Positions 43,098-51,411 of a DNA stretch of 64,000 nucleotides are shown in pieces. The DNA lies in NCBI GenBank assembly GCA_038229295.1, contig JBBROO010000003.1:47933-111932 (forward strand), given 5' to 3'. This DNA is from JAJPGZ01 sp038229295. Lineage in GTDB: Bacteria; Verrucomicrobiota; Verrucomicrobiia; Chthoniobacterales; UBA10450. How positions within the stretch are numbered: position 1 is the first letter of the stretch; the number at the start of each line of letters is the position of its first letter. Under the pieces are notes generated by a model. That model was not told where the DNA came from. It did no database searches and worked only from the letters and a program-made list of their open reading frames with translations. Position numbers and translations under genes: made by a program.

Positions 43098-45062
43098 ATG
43101 GCGAGTTCAAATCCATCGGCGCGCCCGAATTGGTTGCGGCATCCCCTCGCGAAATTTTTCGCGTCGGTCAAGCTCGCCGTCGTTTTGCTCGCCGTCCTCA
43201 TTGTCGGCGCGATCTCGGGCACGATTTACGAATCGAGCTTCGACGCCAAAGTCGCGCGCGCTTATGTTTACGGCGCGCCCTGGTTCAACATCTGGCTGAT
43301 TCTCCTCGCGACCAATCTCACCGTCTCGGCGTTGTCGCGCTGGCCGTGGCGAAAACATCACGTCGCGTTTCTCGTCACGCATCTCGGCATCATCACGTTG
43401 CTGACCGGTTCGCTCATCGGCCGGATCTGGGGAACCGAAGGAACCATCACACTGTTCAAAGGCGATCCGCCTAACAACCGTCTCCTTGTCGATCAACATC
43501 AACTGCGCGTGCACGACGTCGATGGAATCGTGAAAGCTTTCCCGGCGGAATTTCTGCATCATCCGCCAACGCCGAACCGTCCGCGCGATCTCGGCCTGCT
43601 CGCGAGCGGCGCGCACTTAAGCGTGATCGACTACGCGGCGACGATCGAAGGAAAACTAAATCCGAAACCGCGAACTGAAGGCGGCGGGCCCGCGCTACAT
43701 TTCACCATCCACACCGCGATGATGGGCCAACAACTCGAAAGCTGGCTCCTCGCCGACGATCCCGAACACGGAAGTTTTTCCATGGGCTTGGCGAACATCG
43801 AGCTCAACCGTGGCGCGGCCGCTCCGGATGCTTCTTCTTCTGTAGAGGCCCCTGTCCCCAGCGGCAAAAAGGAACAAGATGTCGATCTTATCGAATCTAT
43901 CTTCGCCTTCAGCAAAGCGTCCGAGGAACAAATCGGCCGCGTCATCCAAGGCGGCAGCACCGGCGCGAAAGTGCGATTAGAGCAACAAGATAACAAGCAA
44001 CGGGTCATCGTGTCGTTAGGCGAAAAGGAATCCGGTTTTGACGTCGCCGAGAATTTGGGACGCGAAGCGAAGATCGACAACTCACCGTTCACCATCAAGA
44101 TCGACAACTACTGGCCCGACTTCCGCATCGAAAACGGCAAGCCGAGCTCGCTCAGCAACCAGCCTAACAACCCCGCGGTGTTGGTCACGATCCACGGCAA
44201 AGGCGTTCCGGCAGCCGCGCCGCCGAACAATCCTCACGGCAGCGCCGGAAAAGAAATGATGCCCGCCGCCGGCGAAGAAGCGCCCAATCACCTCACGCTT
44301 TTCATCGCCGATGACAACGCCATCACCTACGAACTCCTTTCGCGCAAGACCGGGAAATCATCCGGCAAGATCGACATGAACAAACCCCTAACGACCGGTT
44401 GGGCGGACTGGGCACTGCAGATCGACAAGGTGATGGCGCACGCGGAAGCCTGGACAGATTTCACGCCAGTGAAATCGGATGCAACGACACCGACAAAAGA
44501 TTTGCCCGACGGTCTGCGCGTTCGCGTCGAACAGAACGGAGAAAAATTCGAGCAATGGGTCCCGGCCGGTTGGCAGATCAGCGTGCCGACTTCGCCTAAC
44601 GAAACCCACATCTCCTACGGCTTTCGCCAGATTCCATTGTCCATCGGTCTGGAGCTGACCGATTTCGAAGTGAAACGGAATGAGGGCAGCGACAGCCCTG
44701 CCGGATTCAAAAGCACGTTACGCGTGTCCACCGCCGAAGGCGATGTGGGCAAAGGTCAATGCTGGATGAACAATCCATTCAGTTATCCGAGTGAATGGTG
44801 GCGGGCGTGGACTGGATTTACTTTCAAGATTTCGCAGGCGTCGTGGAATCCGGAGAATCTCAATCAAAGCACGGTGCAAATTCTGCGCGATCCCGGCTGG
44901 TCATTAAAATGGATCGGCTCGCTCCTCGTCGTCAGCGGCGTCTTCATGATGTTTTATCTGCGACCGTATCGAAGACAAACCGTCGGGGAACCGATCACGC
45001 CCGTCGGGCCGAAACCGGAAAAGCAAAAACGCGAGGCTGTTCCGGAAACGGCGACGCACTGA
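43098..45062 (+). CDS. resB: Cytochrome c biogenesis protein ResB
   Basis: A 654-residue membrane protein of system II cytochrome c maturation. N-terminal helices (LAKFFASVKLAVVLLAVLIVGAISGTIYES and WFNIWLILLATNLTVSALSRWPW) and a third helix (HVAFLVTHLGIITLLTGSLIG) precede a large periplasmic domain of about 480 residues. The final helix is WKWIGSLLVVSGVFMMFYLRPYR. ResB holds apocytochrome or haem for the CcsA ligase, encoded 6.3 kb away at 51.4 kb rather than adjacent. It contains four exact motif copies (43880, 44070, 44097, 44367). Confidence 0.85.
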   Translation: MASSNPSARPNWLRHPLAKFFASVKLAVVLLAVLIVGAISGTIYESSFDAKVARAYVYGAPWFNIWLILLATNLTVSALSRWPWRKHHVAFLVTHLGIITLLTGSLIGRIWGTEGTITLFKGDPPNNRLLVDQHQLRVHDVDGIVKAFPAEFLHHPPTPNRPRDLGLLASGAHLSVIDYAATIEGKLNPKPRTEGGGPALHFTIHTAMMGQQLESWLLADDPEHGSFSMGLANIELNRGAAAPDASSSVEAPVPSGKKEQDVDLIESIFAFSKASEEQIGRVIQGGSTGAKVRLEQQDNKQRVIVSLGEKESGFDVAENLGREAKIDNSPFTIKIDNYWPDFRIENGKPSSLSNQPNNPAVLVTIHGKGVPAAAPPNNPHGSAGKEMMPAAGEEAPNHLTLFIADDNAITYELLSRKTGKSSGKIDMNKPLTTGWADWALQIDKVMAHAEAWTDFTPVKSDATTPTKDLPDGLRVRVEQNGEKFEQWVPAGWQISVPTSPNETHISYGFRQIPLSIGLELTDFEVKRNEGSDSPAGFKSTLRVSTAEGDVGKGQCWMNNPFSYPSEWWRAWTGFTFKISQASWNPENLNQSTVQILRDPGWSLKWIGSLLVVSGVFMMFYLRPYRRQTVGEPITPVGPKPEKQKREAVPETATH

Positions 45063-45070
45063 AAAATTTG

Positions 45071-45103
45071 ACGTTGGGCGTTGAACGTTGAGCGTTGGAC
45101 GTT
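45071..45103 (+). repeat. 9-bp-unit imperfect tandem array
   Basis: About four imperfect units of the form CGTTGRRCG / ACGTTGAGC between the ResB stop and the lipoprotein start. It resembles the short ACGTTGAACGTTGAGCG arrays scattered in some bacterial genomes. Confidence 0.6.
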
Positions 45104-45108
45104 TTCTT

Positions 45109-45762
45109 ATGAATCGAATTAAGATTTCCGCGCTGATTATTAGTACCTGCTTTCTGCTCGGTTGCGCATCACACAAACCGCCGAAGTGGGTCGGAGAAGC
45201 CGCGCCGTCGCACAAATGGGGTTACTACAGCGGGCTGCCCGAAACGCGCTGGGATTCGGATGGCCGTTCCATGACCATGCTTAACGAATTGCGTTACACC
45301 GATCCGCAAGGACTCGTCTGGATCGCGCCCGCGGGTTCAAAGGTGGACGGCGCATCGATTCCGAAATCGCTTTGGTCGATCATGGGCGGACCGTTCGAAG
45401 GAAAATATCGGAACGCGTCCGTGTTGCACGATGTCGCTTACGAACAGCACAAACTTCCGTGGGAAGATTGCGACCGGATGTTTTACAACGCGATGCGTTG
45501 CAGCGGCGTCAGCGCGGTCGAAGCCGGCACTATGTATTACTCGCTCTACAAATTTGGCCGGCACTGGAAATTCCCGATCAAGAAAGCGAAGAAGCTGAGT
45601 AAGAAAGAACGCATGGCCATGGCGCAACCGGCCGAGCCGGCGGAGCTTCAGCGCGCCGTTCCCGTGGATCGAGTTTCAATCGATCAAGCGCGCGAGTGGA
45701 TCCGCAGTGCCGAGCCCAGCCTCGAACAAATCGAGCAACACGCCGATGCGGAGGGGCATTGA
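45109..45762 (+). CDS. DUF1353-domain lipoprotein
   Basis: A 217-residue lipoprotein: signal peptide with lipobox LLGC (Cys17). Residues of about 55-150 match DUF1353 (LVWIAPAGSKVDGASIPKSLWSIMGGPFEGKYRNASVLHDVAYEQ, with DRMFYNAMRCSGVS). The conserved DGASIP and HD motifs are present. DUF1353 proteins are often phage-associated or envelope proteins of unknown activity. ATG 45109 is chosen for the lipobox spacing. An attC-like hairpin follows, so it could once have been a cassette gene (inference). Confidence 0.7.
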   Translation: MNRIKISALIISTCFLLGCASHKPPKWVGEAAPSHKWGYYSGLPETRWDSDGRSMTMLNELRYTDPQGLVWIAPAGSKVDGASIPKSLWSIMGGPFEGKYRNASVLHDVAYEQHKLPWEDCDRMFYNAMRCSGVSAVEAGTMYYSLYKFGRHWKFPIKKAKKLSKKERMAMAQPAEPAELQRAVPVDRVSIDQAREWIRSAEPSLEQIEQHADAEGH

Positions 45763-45799
45763 CGCCCTAACGAGATCGAAGCTCAACCGCGCGTCATAC

Positions 45800-45922
45800 G
45801 ACTAACGAGAACAAGATCAGTGACCGCGCCCGATAGCGCGTGTGGCCGCAAGCTGGACGAACTAACTACACAAAAGTTATGCATCGGAGCGGGGCGCGGT
45901 TCGCTGAATCGCCTGGTTAGAT
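45800..45922 (+). other. attC-like folded site (candidate integron recombination site)
   Basis: An imperfect palindrome with attC architecture. The outer CTAAC (45802-45806) pairs with GTTAG (45916-45920), the right end reading GTTAGAT as in the GTTRRRY core. After unpaired spacers, GATCAG (45815-45820) pairs with CTGAATC (45904-45910), leaving one extra-helical A. After a short spacer, ACCGCGCCC (45823-45831) pairs with GGGCGCGGT (45892-45900). The central loop is about 60 nt. The left box GACTAAC departs from RYYYAAC at one base. No integrase gene is in the window. Confidence 0.45.
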
Positions 45923-45932
45923 CCTTACGTGA

Positions 45933-46235
45933 TCAAGTCACAAAGCCTGTCGCTTCGATGAATTTCCATCTGCCGGCCACGCGCTTAACTATGTCATAGT
46001 TCAGGGTGTCCGCTCTGTGCTCGTGATAAAGGTGCATCTCGCTGGCACTCAGGACCTCGATCTCGTAAATCTTCTCTGAGGTGTGCACACGATCTGCATC
46101 AACCGCTGCCTGAACGTCAGCCATGGAAACGTCTTGAATGCGGCCATAAACACGCGTCTCGCCAAGCATCACTGTCGCGCATGATGTCATGTCACATACA
46201 ATCGCGCACATGAAAAGAACAACGAGAGCGCGCAT
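45933..46235 (-). CDS. Small lipoprotein-like hypothetical protein
   Basis: A 100-residue protein with a signal peptide and a likely lipobox (MTSC, Cys19). The mature part reads VYGRIQDVSMADVQAAVDADRVHTSEKIYEIEVLSASEMHLYHE, mixed alpha/beta. I recognise no family. It is convergent with the DUF1353 gene, with the attC-like structure between them. Confidence 0.55.
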   Translation of the reverse strand: MRALVVLFMCAIVCDMTSCATVMLGETRVYGRIQDVSMADVQAAVDADRVHTSEKIYEIEVLSASEMHLYHEHRADTLNYDIVKRVAGRWKFIEATGFVT

Positions 46236-46283
46236 AGATCTAACAAGATTTAGATAGAATTATTCCGTCTAATCCTTCCCCCG

Positions 46284-47948
46284 TCATTTGGTTTTGCCCG
46301 GCCCCCACAACGCGCGGCCGGGCTTTGCGTCCGTGTGCTCGCCATCTTTGATCACTTGCACGCCGTTAACGAAAACGTGTTTCATCCCGACGGCGTATTG
46401 ATGCGGCTTATCGAACGTGGCGTGATCTGCAATCGTTGCCGGGTCAAACACAACGACGTCGGCAAACATTCCTTCCTTCAACATTCCGCGATGATCGAGC
46501 CCGAGATTTGTCGCGGGCAACGCACTTAGTCGCCGCACCGCTTCCGGTAATGTGATCACTTTTTCGTCGCGACAATATTTTCCGAGCACGCGAGAAAAGT
46601 TTCCGTAAGCGCGCGGATGCGGATTCGATTTTAGAAACGGACCTTCCGGCGCTTGCGACGCTTCATCAGACCCGAACGAAATCCACGGCTTGGCGATTTC
46701 CTTTTTCACGTTTTCTTCCGCCATCAGAAAATAAACGGTGCCGATGCGCGATTCGTCTTCCGCGATCAAATCCATGGCGGTGTCGATCGGGTCCTTGCCG
46801 CGCATCTTCGCCACCTCGGCCAGCGTCTTGCCGGTGAGCGGTTTCAATTTCTCCGATTTGAAACCGACGAGGAGAATTTTATCCGGCGAGCCGGCAGCGA
46901 GATAAAGATTCTCCCACTTGTCGCTGTCGATCTTCACTTCAGCTTTGATTTTCTCCCGCGTCGCTGGGTCGCGCAGGCGTTTGAACAGCGCGGGATAACC
47001 GCCGTCTTCCGTCCACGGCGGAAAACAAGCGTCGAGTCCGGTGCCGGCGGCGGTGTAAGTGTACATGTTGGCGCGAATCGTTAGGCCTTCCTTTTGCGCG
47101 GCTTCGATGCGCGAAAGGAGATTGTCGATCTTGCCCCAGTTTTTCTGGCCGGCCGCTTTGATGTGATAAACCTCTGCCGGAATTCCGGCCTCGCGCGAAA
47201 TGCGAATGAGTTCGTCGAGCGCTTCGAAGATCTGATTTCCCTCGCTGCGCATGTGCGAAATGTATTTGCCCTGATATTTCGCCGCGACTTTGCAAAGCTC
47301 GATCAACTCTTCGGTCTTCGCATAAAACGCCGGCGGATAAATCAACGACGTGCCGATGCCGAGCGCGCCCGCTTCCATTTCTTTGCGCACGAGCTCGCGC
47401 ATTTGATCGAGCTCCGGCGGCGTTGGTTGTCGATCTTCAAACCCAATGACGTTCTCGCGAATCGTGGTCGCGCCGATGAACGACGCGATATTGCAGGAAA
47501 CGCCGCGCTTCTCCAGATACTGCAGATACTCCGCCAGCGTGTTCCATTTGATCTCGTATTTGATGTCGGTCTGCGTCTGCAACATGTGTTCGCGCACGCG
47601 ATCATTCACCGGCCCCATCGATTCGCCTTCGCCCATGATCTCCGTCGTCACGCCTTGTCGAAGTTCACTTTGTGAACGCCCGTCTTGAATCAGCGACTCA
47701 GTCGACCACGAAAGCATGTTGATGAATCCGGGCGCGACCGCGAGTCCGTTCGCGTCGACGATCGTCTTCGCTTCCGCGTTTTTGAAATCGCCAATGCCCG
47801 CGATGCGATCGCCTTTTAACGCAAGATCGACATGTTGACCTTCGCCGCCGCTGCCGTCGTAAACCGTGCCGCCTTTAATGATGACGTCGAAGTCCGCCGC
47901 GAACGCCATCGTGGATGTCAGAAGGAAAACCAGCAACGTTGTCTTCAT
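46284..47948 (-). CDS. N-acyl-D-amino-acid deacylase family amidohydrolase, exported
   Basis: A 554-residue metal-dependent amidohydrolase with a signal peptide (MKTTLLVFLLTSTMAFA), so periplasmic. The D-aminoacylase layout is clear: VIIKGGTVYDGSG, APGFINMLSWST, GVTTEIMGEGESMGP, GISTSLIY-like GALGIGTSLIYPP, YISHMRSEG with a metal-ligand His, PAEVYHIKAAG and WISFGSDEA, ending in the small beta-domain (KEGMFADVVVFDPATIAD). The normal HxD motif of the first strand (PGFIDxHxH) is replaced by PGFINMLSW, as in some D-aminoacylase subgroups. ATG 47948 chosen for the signal peptide. Confidence 0.85.
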   Translation of the reverse strand: MKTTLLVFLLTSTMAFAADFDVIIKGGTVYDGSGGEGQHVDLALKGDRIAGIGDFKNAEAKTIVDANGLAVAPGFINMLSWSTESLIQDGRSQSELRQGVTTEIMGEGESMGPVNDRVREHMLQTQTDIKYEIKWNTLAEYLQYLEKRGVSCNIASFIGATTIRENVIGFEDRQPTPPELDQMRELVRKEMEAGALGIGTSLIYPPAFYAKTEELIELCKVAAKYQGKYISHMRSEGNQIFEALDELIRISREAGIPAEVYHIKAAGQKNWGKIDNLLSRIEAAQKEGLTIRANMYTYTAAGTGLDACFPPWTEDGGYPALFKRLRDPATREKIKAEVKIDSDKWENLYLAAGSPDKILLVGFKSEKLKPLTGKTLAEVAKMRGKDPIDTAMDLIAEDESRIGTVYFLMAEENVKKEIAKPWISFGSDEASQAPEGPFLKSNPHPRAYGNFSRVLGKYCRDEKVITLPEAVRRLSALPATNLGLDHRGMLKEGMFADVVVFDPATIADHATFDKPHQYAVGMKHVFVNGVQVIKDGEHTDAKPGRALWGPGKTK

Positions 47949-47992
47949 CGCGCAATTGAAAAATTCGCCCCGCAGGATGTCGATCTTAAAGA

Positions 47993-48505
47993 TCATTCGT
48001 AGGCGATCGCGACGACCTCCAACTCTTGTTCGCCCGCCGGAGAATTGAACCGAACACGCTGGCCCATCTTCGCATTGATGAGCGCACGTGCGATCGGCGA
48101 AAGCCAACTCACCCAGCCGCGATCAAAATCAGTTTCATCGACACCGACGATGCGATAGGTGGATTCTTCGCCGCTCTTTTCGCGAACGGTAACAGTCGCA
48201 CCAAACGTGACGCGCTCGATTTTCGACGGCGGAGAAACGACCTGCGCGTTGCCCAAACTTTGTTCGATTTGAAAAATACGCTGGTCCAAAATCGACAATC
48301 GTCGTTTCGCTTCCGGCTCAGACTTGGCAAGATCGACAAGGTGTGGCCGCTCCGTTTCCACAAGCCGCGTTAACTCTTCGCGCAAACGATCCGCACCCGC
48401 GCGCGTGATGTAGTTAGGGCTTCCGGCCGGCAACACCGAAGCCGCCGGCGCAAGCTCCGGCACTTCCGGCCCTTCATTTTCTTCACGCGTGAAAGCTTTG
48501 CTCAC
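47993..48505 (-). CDS. GreA/GreB-family transcription factor
   Basis: A 170-residue protein with an N-terminal coiled coil (ITRAGADRLREELTRLVETERPHLVDLAKSEPEAKRRLSILDQRI) and a C-terminal FKBP-like Gre domain (VTFGATVTVREKSGEESTYRIVGVDETDFDRGWVSWLSPIARALINAKMGQRVRF). Gre factors rescue backtracked RNA polymerase. The coiled-coil tip lacks the clear DE pair of GreA, so it may be a paralogue. GTG 48505 overlaps the upstream stop (GTGA), deciding the start. Confidence 0.8.
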   Translation of the reverse strand: MSKAFTREENEGPEVPELAPAASVLPAGSPNYITRAGADRLREELTRLVETERPHLVDLAKSEPEAKRRLSILDQRIFQIEQSLGNAQVVSPPSKIERVTFGATVTVREKSGEESTYRIVGVDETDFDRGWVSWLSPIARALINAKMGQRVRFNSPAGEQELEVVAIAYE

Positions 48506-49554
48506 TTGCCCGATTCTTTCAGCAAGATCGACAATTGATCTTTCCAAAGTGCCGCCAGTGTGTGGCTGCCGTGCCCGCGTGTTTTCTCGCTGAGCGGAAT
48601 CACAAGCGCGCGGCCATGCGGAACACGTTTGATCTCGCGCTCGAGAATCCCGAGCTCCGGCGGATTGATCAGATCGTCCGCGGAATTGATCGCGAGCAAC
48701 GGCGCCGAAATTTTTTCGAGGTTCGGACCAGGATCGTAATCGTGCGACGCTTCCAGCGCGTAGAGAACATCGTTCGCGTCGTCCGTTTTGACGATGTCGG
48801 CGACGAACGTGTCGATCTTATCGTCGGCTTCGCGCAATGTCGGCGCTTCTTTTTGGCGCAGCACCGGATTACTGCTCATTAGATAAAGCATCTCGGCGGC
48901 AGTGCGCAGACTTTGCGGTGGCGTTTTGTAATCGCCGCCGTTCCACGCCGGATCGTTTCGAATGGCGTCGATGATGACGCGGCGCCACGCGCGATTGCGT
49001 CCGGAAATTTGTGTCGGCAAACTCGCCAGCGGCATGAGCGCGTCCATGAAATCGGGATGCGTTTCGCCCCAAAGCCATGTATGCATTCCGCCCATCGATG
49101 TGCCCATGATCAACCGCGCGTGATCGACCCCGAGGCCATCAGTCAACAAGCGATGCTGCGCTTCCACCATGTCGATGTACCCGTAATGCGGAAACTTCGC
49201 GCGCATCCCGTCGCTCGGCTTGCTCGATTTGCCGTGGCCGATTCCGTCCGGTAACACGATGAAAAATTTCGTCGCATCAAGCGGCTGGTCCTTCCCGAAA
49301 AGTTCGCCCGCAAATTCTGGGCGGATAAATTGTGCGCCGCTGCCAATCGTTCCGTGTGTGATGAGAACAACGTTGCGCTTGTCGTTGTCGATCTTGCCGA
49401 GGGTCCGATAATGAATCCGCAACTCAGGCAATGTTTCGCCGGAAGCGAATTTGAAATCGCGAATCGTGTAGTCGGCTTCCGTTGGCGCCGGAAAATCTGC
49501 GGCCATCAATGCGAAACCCAGCAGCGGCGCAACGCAAACGAGAGTCGTCTTCAT
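48502..49554 (-). CDS. Exported alpha/beta hydrolase of the homoserine acetyltransferase type
   Basis: A 350-residue alpha/beta-hydrolase. ATG 49554 gives a signal peptide (TTLVCVAPLLGFALMA). It has the MetX-like layout: ITHGTIGSG oxyanion region, DGIGHGKSSKPSDG, nucleophile Ser in MGTSMGGMHTW near residue 142, Asp in NSADDLINPPE and His in TRGHGSH. MetX itself is cytoplasmic, so with a signal peptide this is better called a MetX-like hydrolase of unknown substrate. Upstream of and coupled to the Gre gene. Three motif copies lie in or beside it. Confidence 0.75.
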   Translation of the reverse strand: MKTTLVCVAPLLGFALMAADFPAPTEADYTIRDFKFASGETLPELRIHYRTLGKIDNDKRNVVLITHGTIGSGAQFIRPEFAGELFGKDQPLDATKFFIVLPDGIGHGKSSKPSDGMRAKFPHYGYIDMVEAQHRLLTDGLGVDHARLIMGTSMGGMHTWLWGETHPDFMDALMPLASLPTQISGRNRAWRRVIIDAIRNDPAWNGGDYKTPPQSLRTAAEMLYLMSSNPVLRQKEAPTLREADDKIDTFVADIVKTDDANDVLYALEASHDYDPGPNLEKISAPLLAINSADDLINPPELGILEREIKRVPHGRALVIPLSEKTRGHGSHTLAALWKDQLSILLKESGK

Positions 49555-49600
49555 AGCTCGAAAACTAGCATGTCGATCTTGTCGTGATATACGAAATGGA

Positions 49601-50260
49601 GTGAACGAAGATAATCGCAAGATCGACAAGCCCGAGCCGCGCTGGCAGGCGCTACTTGCGTTGCTCGCCGTCGCTGGAATTTATTTTGCTTTGCCGCGCG
49701 CATTGATCGTCGGCCCGACGTGGCTTCTGCCCGCGATCATCGTTATTCTTGTTACGCCTACCGTCATCGCGCATCGCATGGGCCGGTATTCGTTAAACCG
49801 CGTTCTCGGCATTATCACGAGCAGCGTGATGACGCTCGCGCTCATCACCTCGGTTATTTTGTTGGTGCGCGCGGTGCCGGCGCACAAAGAGCCGCCGGTC
49901 GCGCTTCTTTGTTCCGGCGCCGAGCTTTGGCTAACGAACGTTCTTGTCTTCGCGATCTGGTATTGGCGACTCGATGGCGGCGGCCCGACCCGACGCCATC
50001 AACGACGCGACTTCGGCAGCTGCAGCTTTGTCTTTCCGCAAATGCAGATCGAAAAAACGGAGCGCGACCGATTCAATATCACCGGCTGGCGGCCGCGCTT
50101 TGTCGATTACGTCTTCGTCGCGTTCACGCAGAGCTCGACCTTTGGGCCGACGGACGCGCCATTGCTCGCGCGCTGGGCCAAAGTTTTTACGATGATGCAA
50201 ATCGCCATCTCGCTAACCATCGTAATTGTTCTCATCTCGCGCGCAGTCGGCGTGCTCTAA
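49601..50260 (+). CDS. DUF1345-like membrane protein
   Basis: A 219-residue protein with five or six hydrophobic segments. The stretch VLVFAIWYWRLDGGGPTRRH followed later by DYVFVAFTQSSTFGPTDAPLLARWAKVFTMMQIAISLTIVIVLISRAV is typical of a group of small bacterial membrane proteins related to DUF1345. Function unknown. AAGATCGACA at 49619 encodes its KID; with TGTCGATCTT at 49571 it forms an 11-bp inverted pair across the start. Confidence 0.65.
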   Translation: MNEDNRKIDKPEPRWQALLALLAVAGIYFALPRALIVGPTWLLPAIIVILVTPTVIAHRMGRYSLNRVLGIITSSVMTLALITSVILLVRAVPAHKEPPVALLCSGAELWLTNVLVFAIWYWRLDGGGPTRRHQRRDFGSCSFVFPQMQIEKTERDRFNITGWRPRFVDYVFVAFTQSSTFGPTDAPLLARWAKVFTMMQIAISLTIVIVLISRAVGVL

Positions 50261-50378
50261 TGAACGGGGCGGCGAACTCTTCTGCGAAGATCGACAATCG
50301 CGTGTCGGGAACGGTGGGAACGCGGTTACTTACGTTCAGGGAACGATCAACGTTCCGAAAGATCGACAACCGCTCGCT

Positions 50379-50600
50379 CTACCGAGCGAGGACGACGTCT
50401 TTTTTCGCCCAGGTGTGGGTCTGCCCGCAATGGGCGCACTTGAACTTTTGATTCTTCACTTTGGCGTCGGCCCATAGTTCCTCTTTGATGGTCTGGCCGG
50501 TGGCGGTCAGTTTCGAAGTGGAAGGGCAACGCACGAGAAGACGTTTCATGACGGGGCCGGTCTTCATTTTTGGTTTGGAAGTGGTAGCAAAAAAATTCAT
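50379..50600 (-). CDS. Small zinc-ribbon-like protein
   Basis: A 73-residue protein: basic N-terminus, RLLVRCPSTSKLTATG and FKCAHCGQTHTWAKKD. Three cysteines (one isolated, one CxxC) plus His could form a zinc ribbon. It follows infA by 4 bp on the same strand. No named family recognised. Start ATG 50600; a later ATG (MKRLL, 50549) is possible. Confidence 0.6.
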   Translation of the reverse strand: MNFFATTSKPKMKTGPVMKRLLVRCPSTSKLTATGQTIKEELWADAKVKNQKFKCAHCGQTHTWAKKDVVLAR

Positions 50601-50604
50601 GAGA

Positions 50605-50820
50605 TTAAAGTCGGTAAACGATGCGCGCCTTGTCGACGTCGTAAGGCGACATCTGAAGTTTGACGCGGTCACCAATAGTAAGCCGAATAAAGCGTTTGCG
50701 CATCTTTCCTGAAATATGGGCGAGCACGAGGTGCTCATTAGCGAGGGCGACCCGGAACATGGTGCCGGGGAGGACGGACATAATCACGCCTTCAATTTCG
50801 ATAGCTTTTTCGGAATTCAT
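50605..50820 (-). CDS. infA: Translation initiation factor IF-1
   Basis: A 71-residue S1/OB-fold protein that binds the ribosomal A-site during initiation. EGVIMSVLPGTMFRVALANEHLVLAHISGKMRKRFIRLTIGDRVKLQMSPYDVDKARIVYRL is unmistakable IF-1. It lies 64 bp after an RRM-protein gene on the same strand and 4 bp before the zinc-ribbon gene. The variant TGTCGATCTA lies just upstream. Confidence 0.95.
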   Translation of the reverse strand: MNSEKAIEIEGVIMSVLPGTMFRVALANEHLVLAHISGKMRKRFIRLTIGDRVKLQMSPYDVDKARIVYRL

Positions 50821-50884
50821 GATGTCGATCTACGCTGGGACAAGCCGGCCCCGAAATTCATCGGGGCCGACCCGAGTTCCAGAT

Positions 50885-51181
50885 TTATCTGCGGAAGCCA
50901 GCCTGCTGGCGGTCCGCACCGTAAGGACGCGGACGCTCTTCGCGTGCGCGCGCTTCGTTAACGGTCAGGGTGCGACCGGCAATTTCCTTGCCGTTCAATG
51001 CGGTCATGGCCGCAGTCGCTTCGGTGTTGTCGCTCATGCTGATGAACGCAAAGCCGCGTGATTTGCCGGTCATGCGGTCCATCATCAGCGACACTTCGCC
51101 GACTTTACCGTGTTGTTCGAAAAGATCTTGGAGATCGTTTTCAGTGGTCTCAAAAGAGAGATTACCTACGTACAGTTTCAT
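50885..51181 (-). CDS. RRM RNA-binding protein
   Basis: A 98-residue single RNA-recognition-motif protein of the bacterial glycine-rich/cold-induced type. RNP2 is KLYVGNLSF and RNP1 is KSRGFAFISM; it ends in an Arg-rich tail (REERPRPYGADRQQAGFRR). Probably an RNA chaperone. It sits upstream of infA, fitting a translation/cold-adaptation operon (inference). Confidence 0.92.
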   Translation of the reverse strand: MKLYVGNLSFETTENDLQDLFEQHGKVGEVSLMMDRMTGKSRGFAFISMSDNTEATAAMTALNGKEIAGRTLTVNEARAREERPRPYGADRQQAGFRR

Positions 51182-51411
51182 ATGATTTGATTTTGGAAAA
51201 ACCTGCGAGCTTCAAAGCCGTTCCCGTGAATCGGGTTTCAAACCACCACTGAGGCTATCCCAGTTGACGATCTACCACGCAACGAACAAAACAAGAATCC
51301 AATAACGGGCTGACTGTCGCCGACTTTGGCCGAAAAGCAACTGGGCATGCCGAGCCGAAAGACGATGTCGATCTTGTCGCAGCAGGCGAGCGCAGATAGA
51401 GTGCCCGTCTG

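Noticed and set aside
38970..45922. A chromosomal integron cassette array
   Set aside because: Genes between the CTAACGAGAACAAG copies include ordinary core genes (pdxH nearby, resB), sites are incomplete except one, and no integrase gene is visible; only the single attC-like site is kept as a candidate.
48502..49554. Calling the alpha/beta hydrolase metX (homoserine O-acetyltransferase)
   Set aside because: A clear signal peptide places it outside the cytoplasm, and no methionine genes adjoin.
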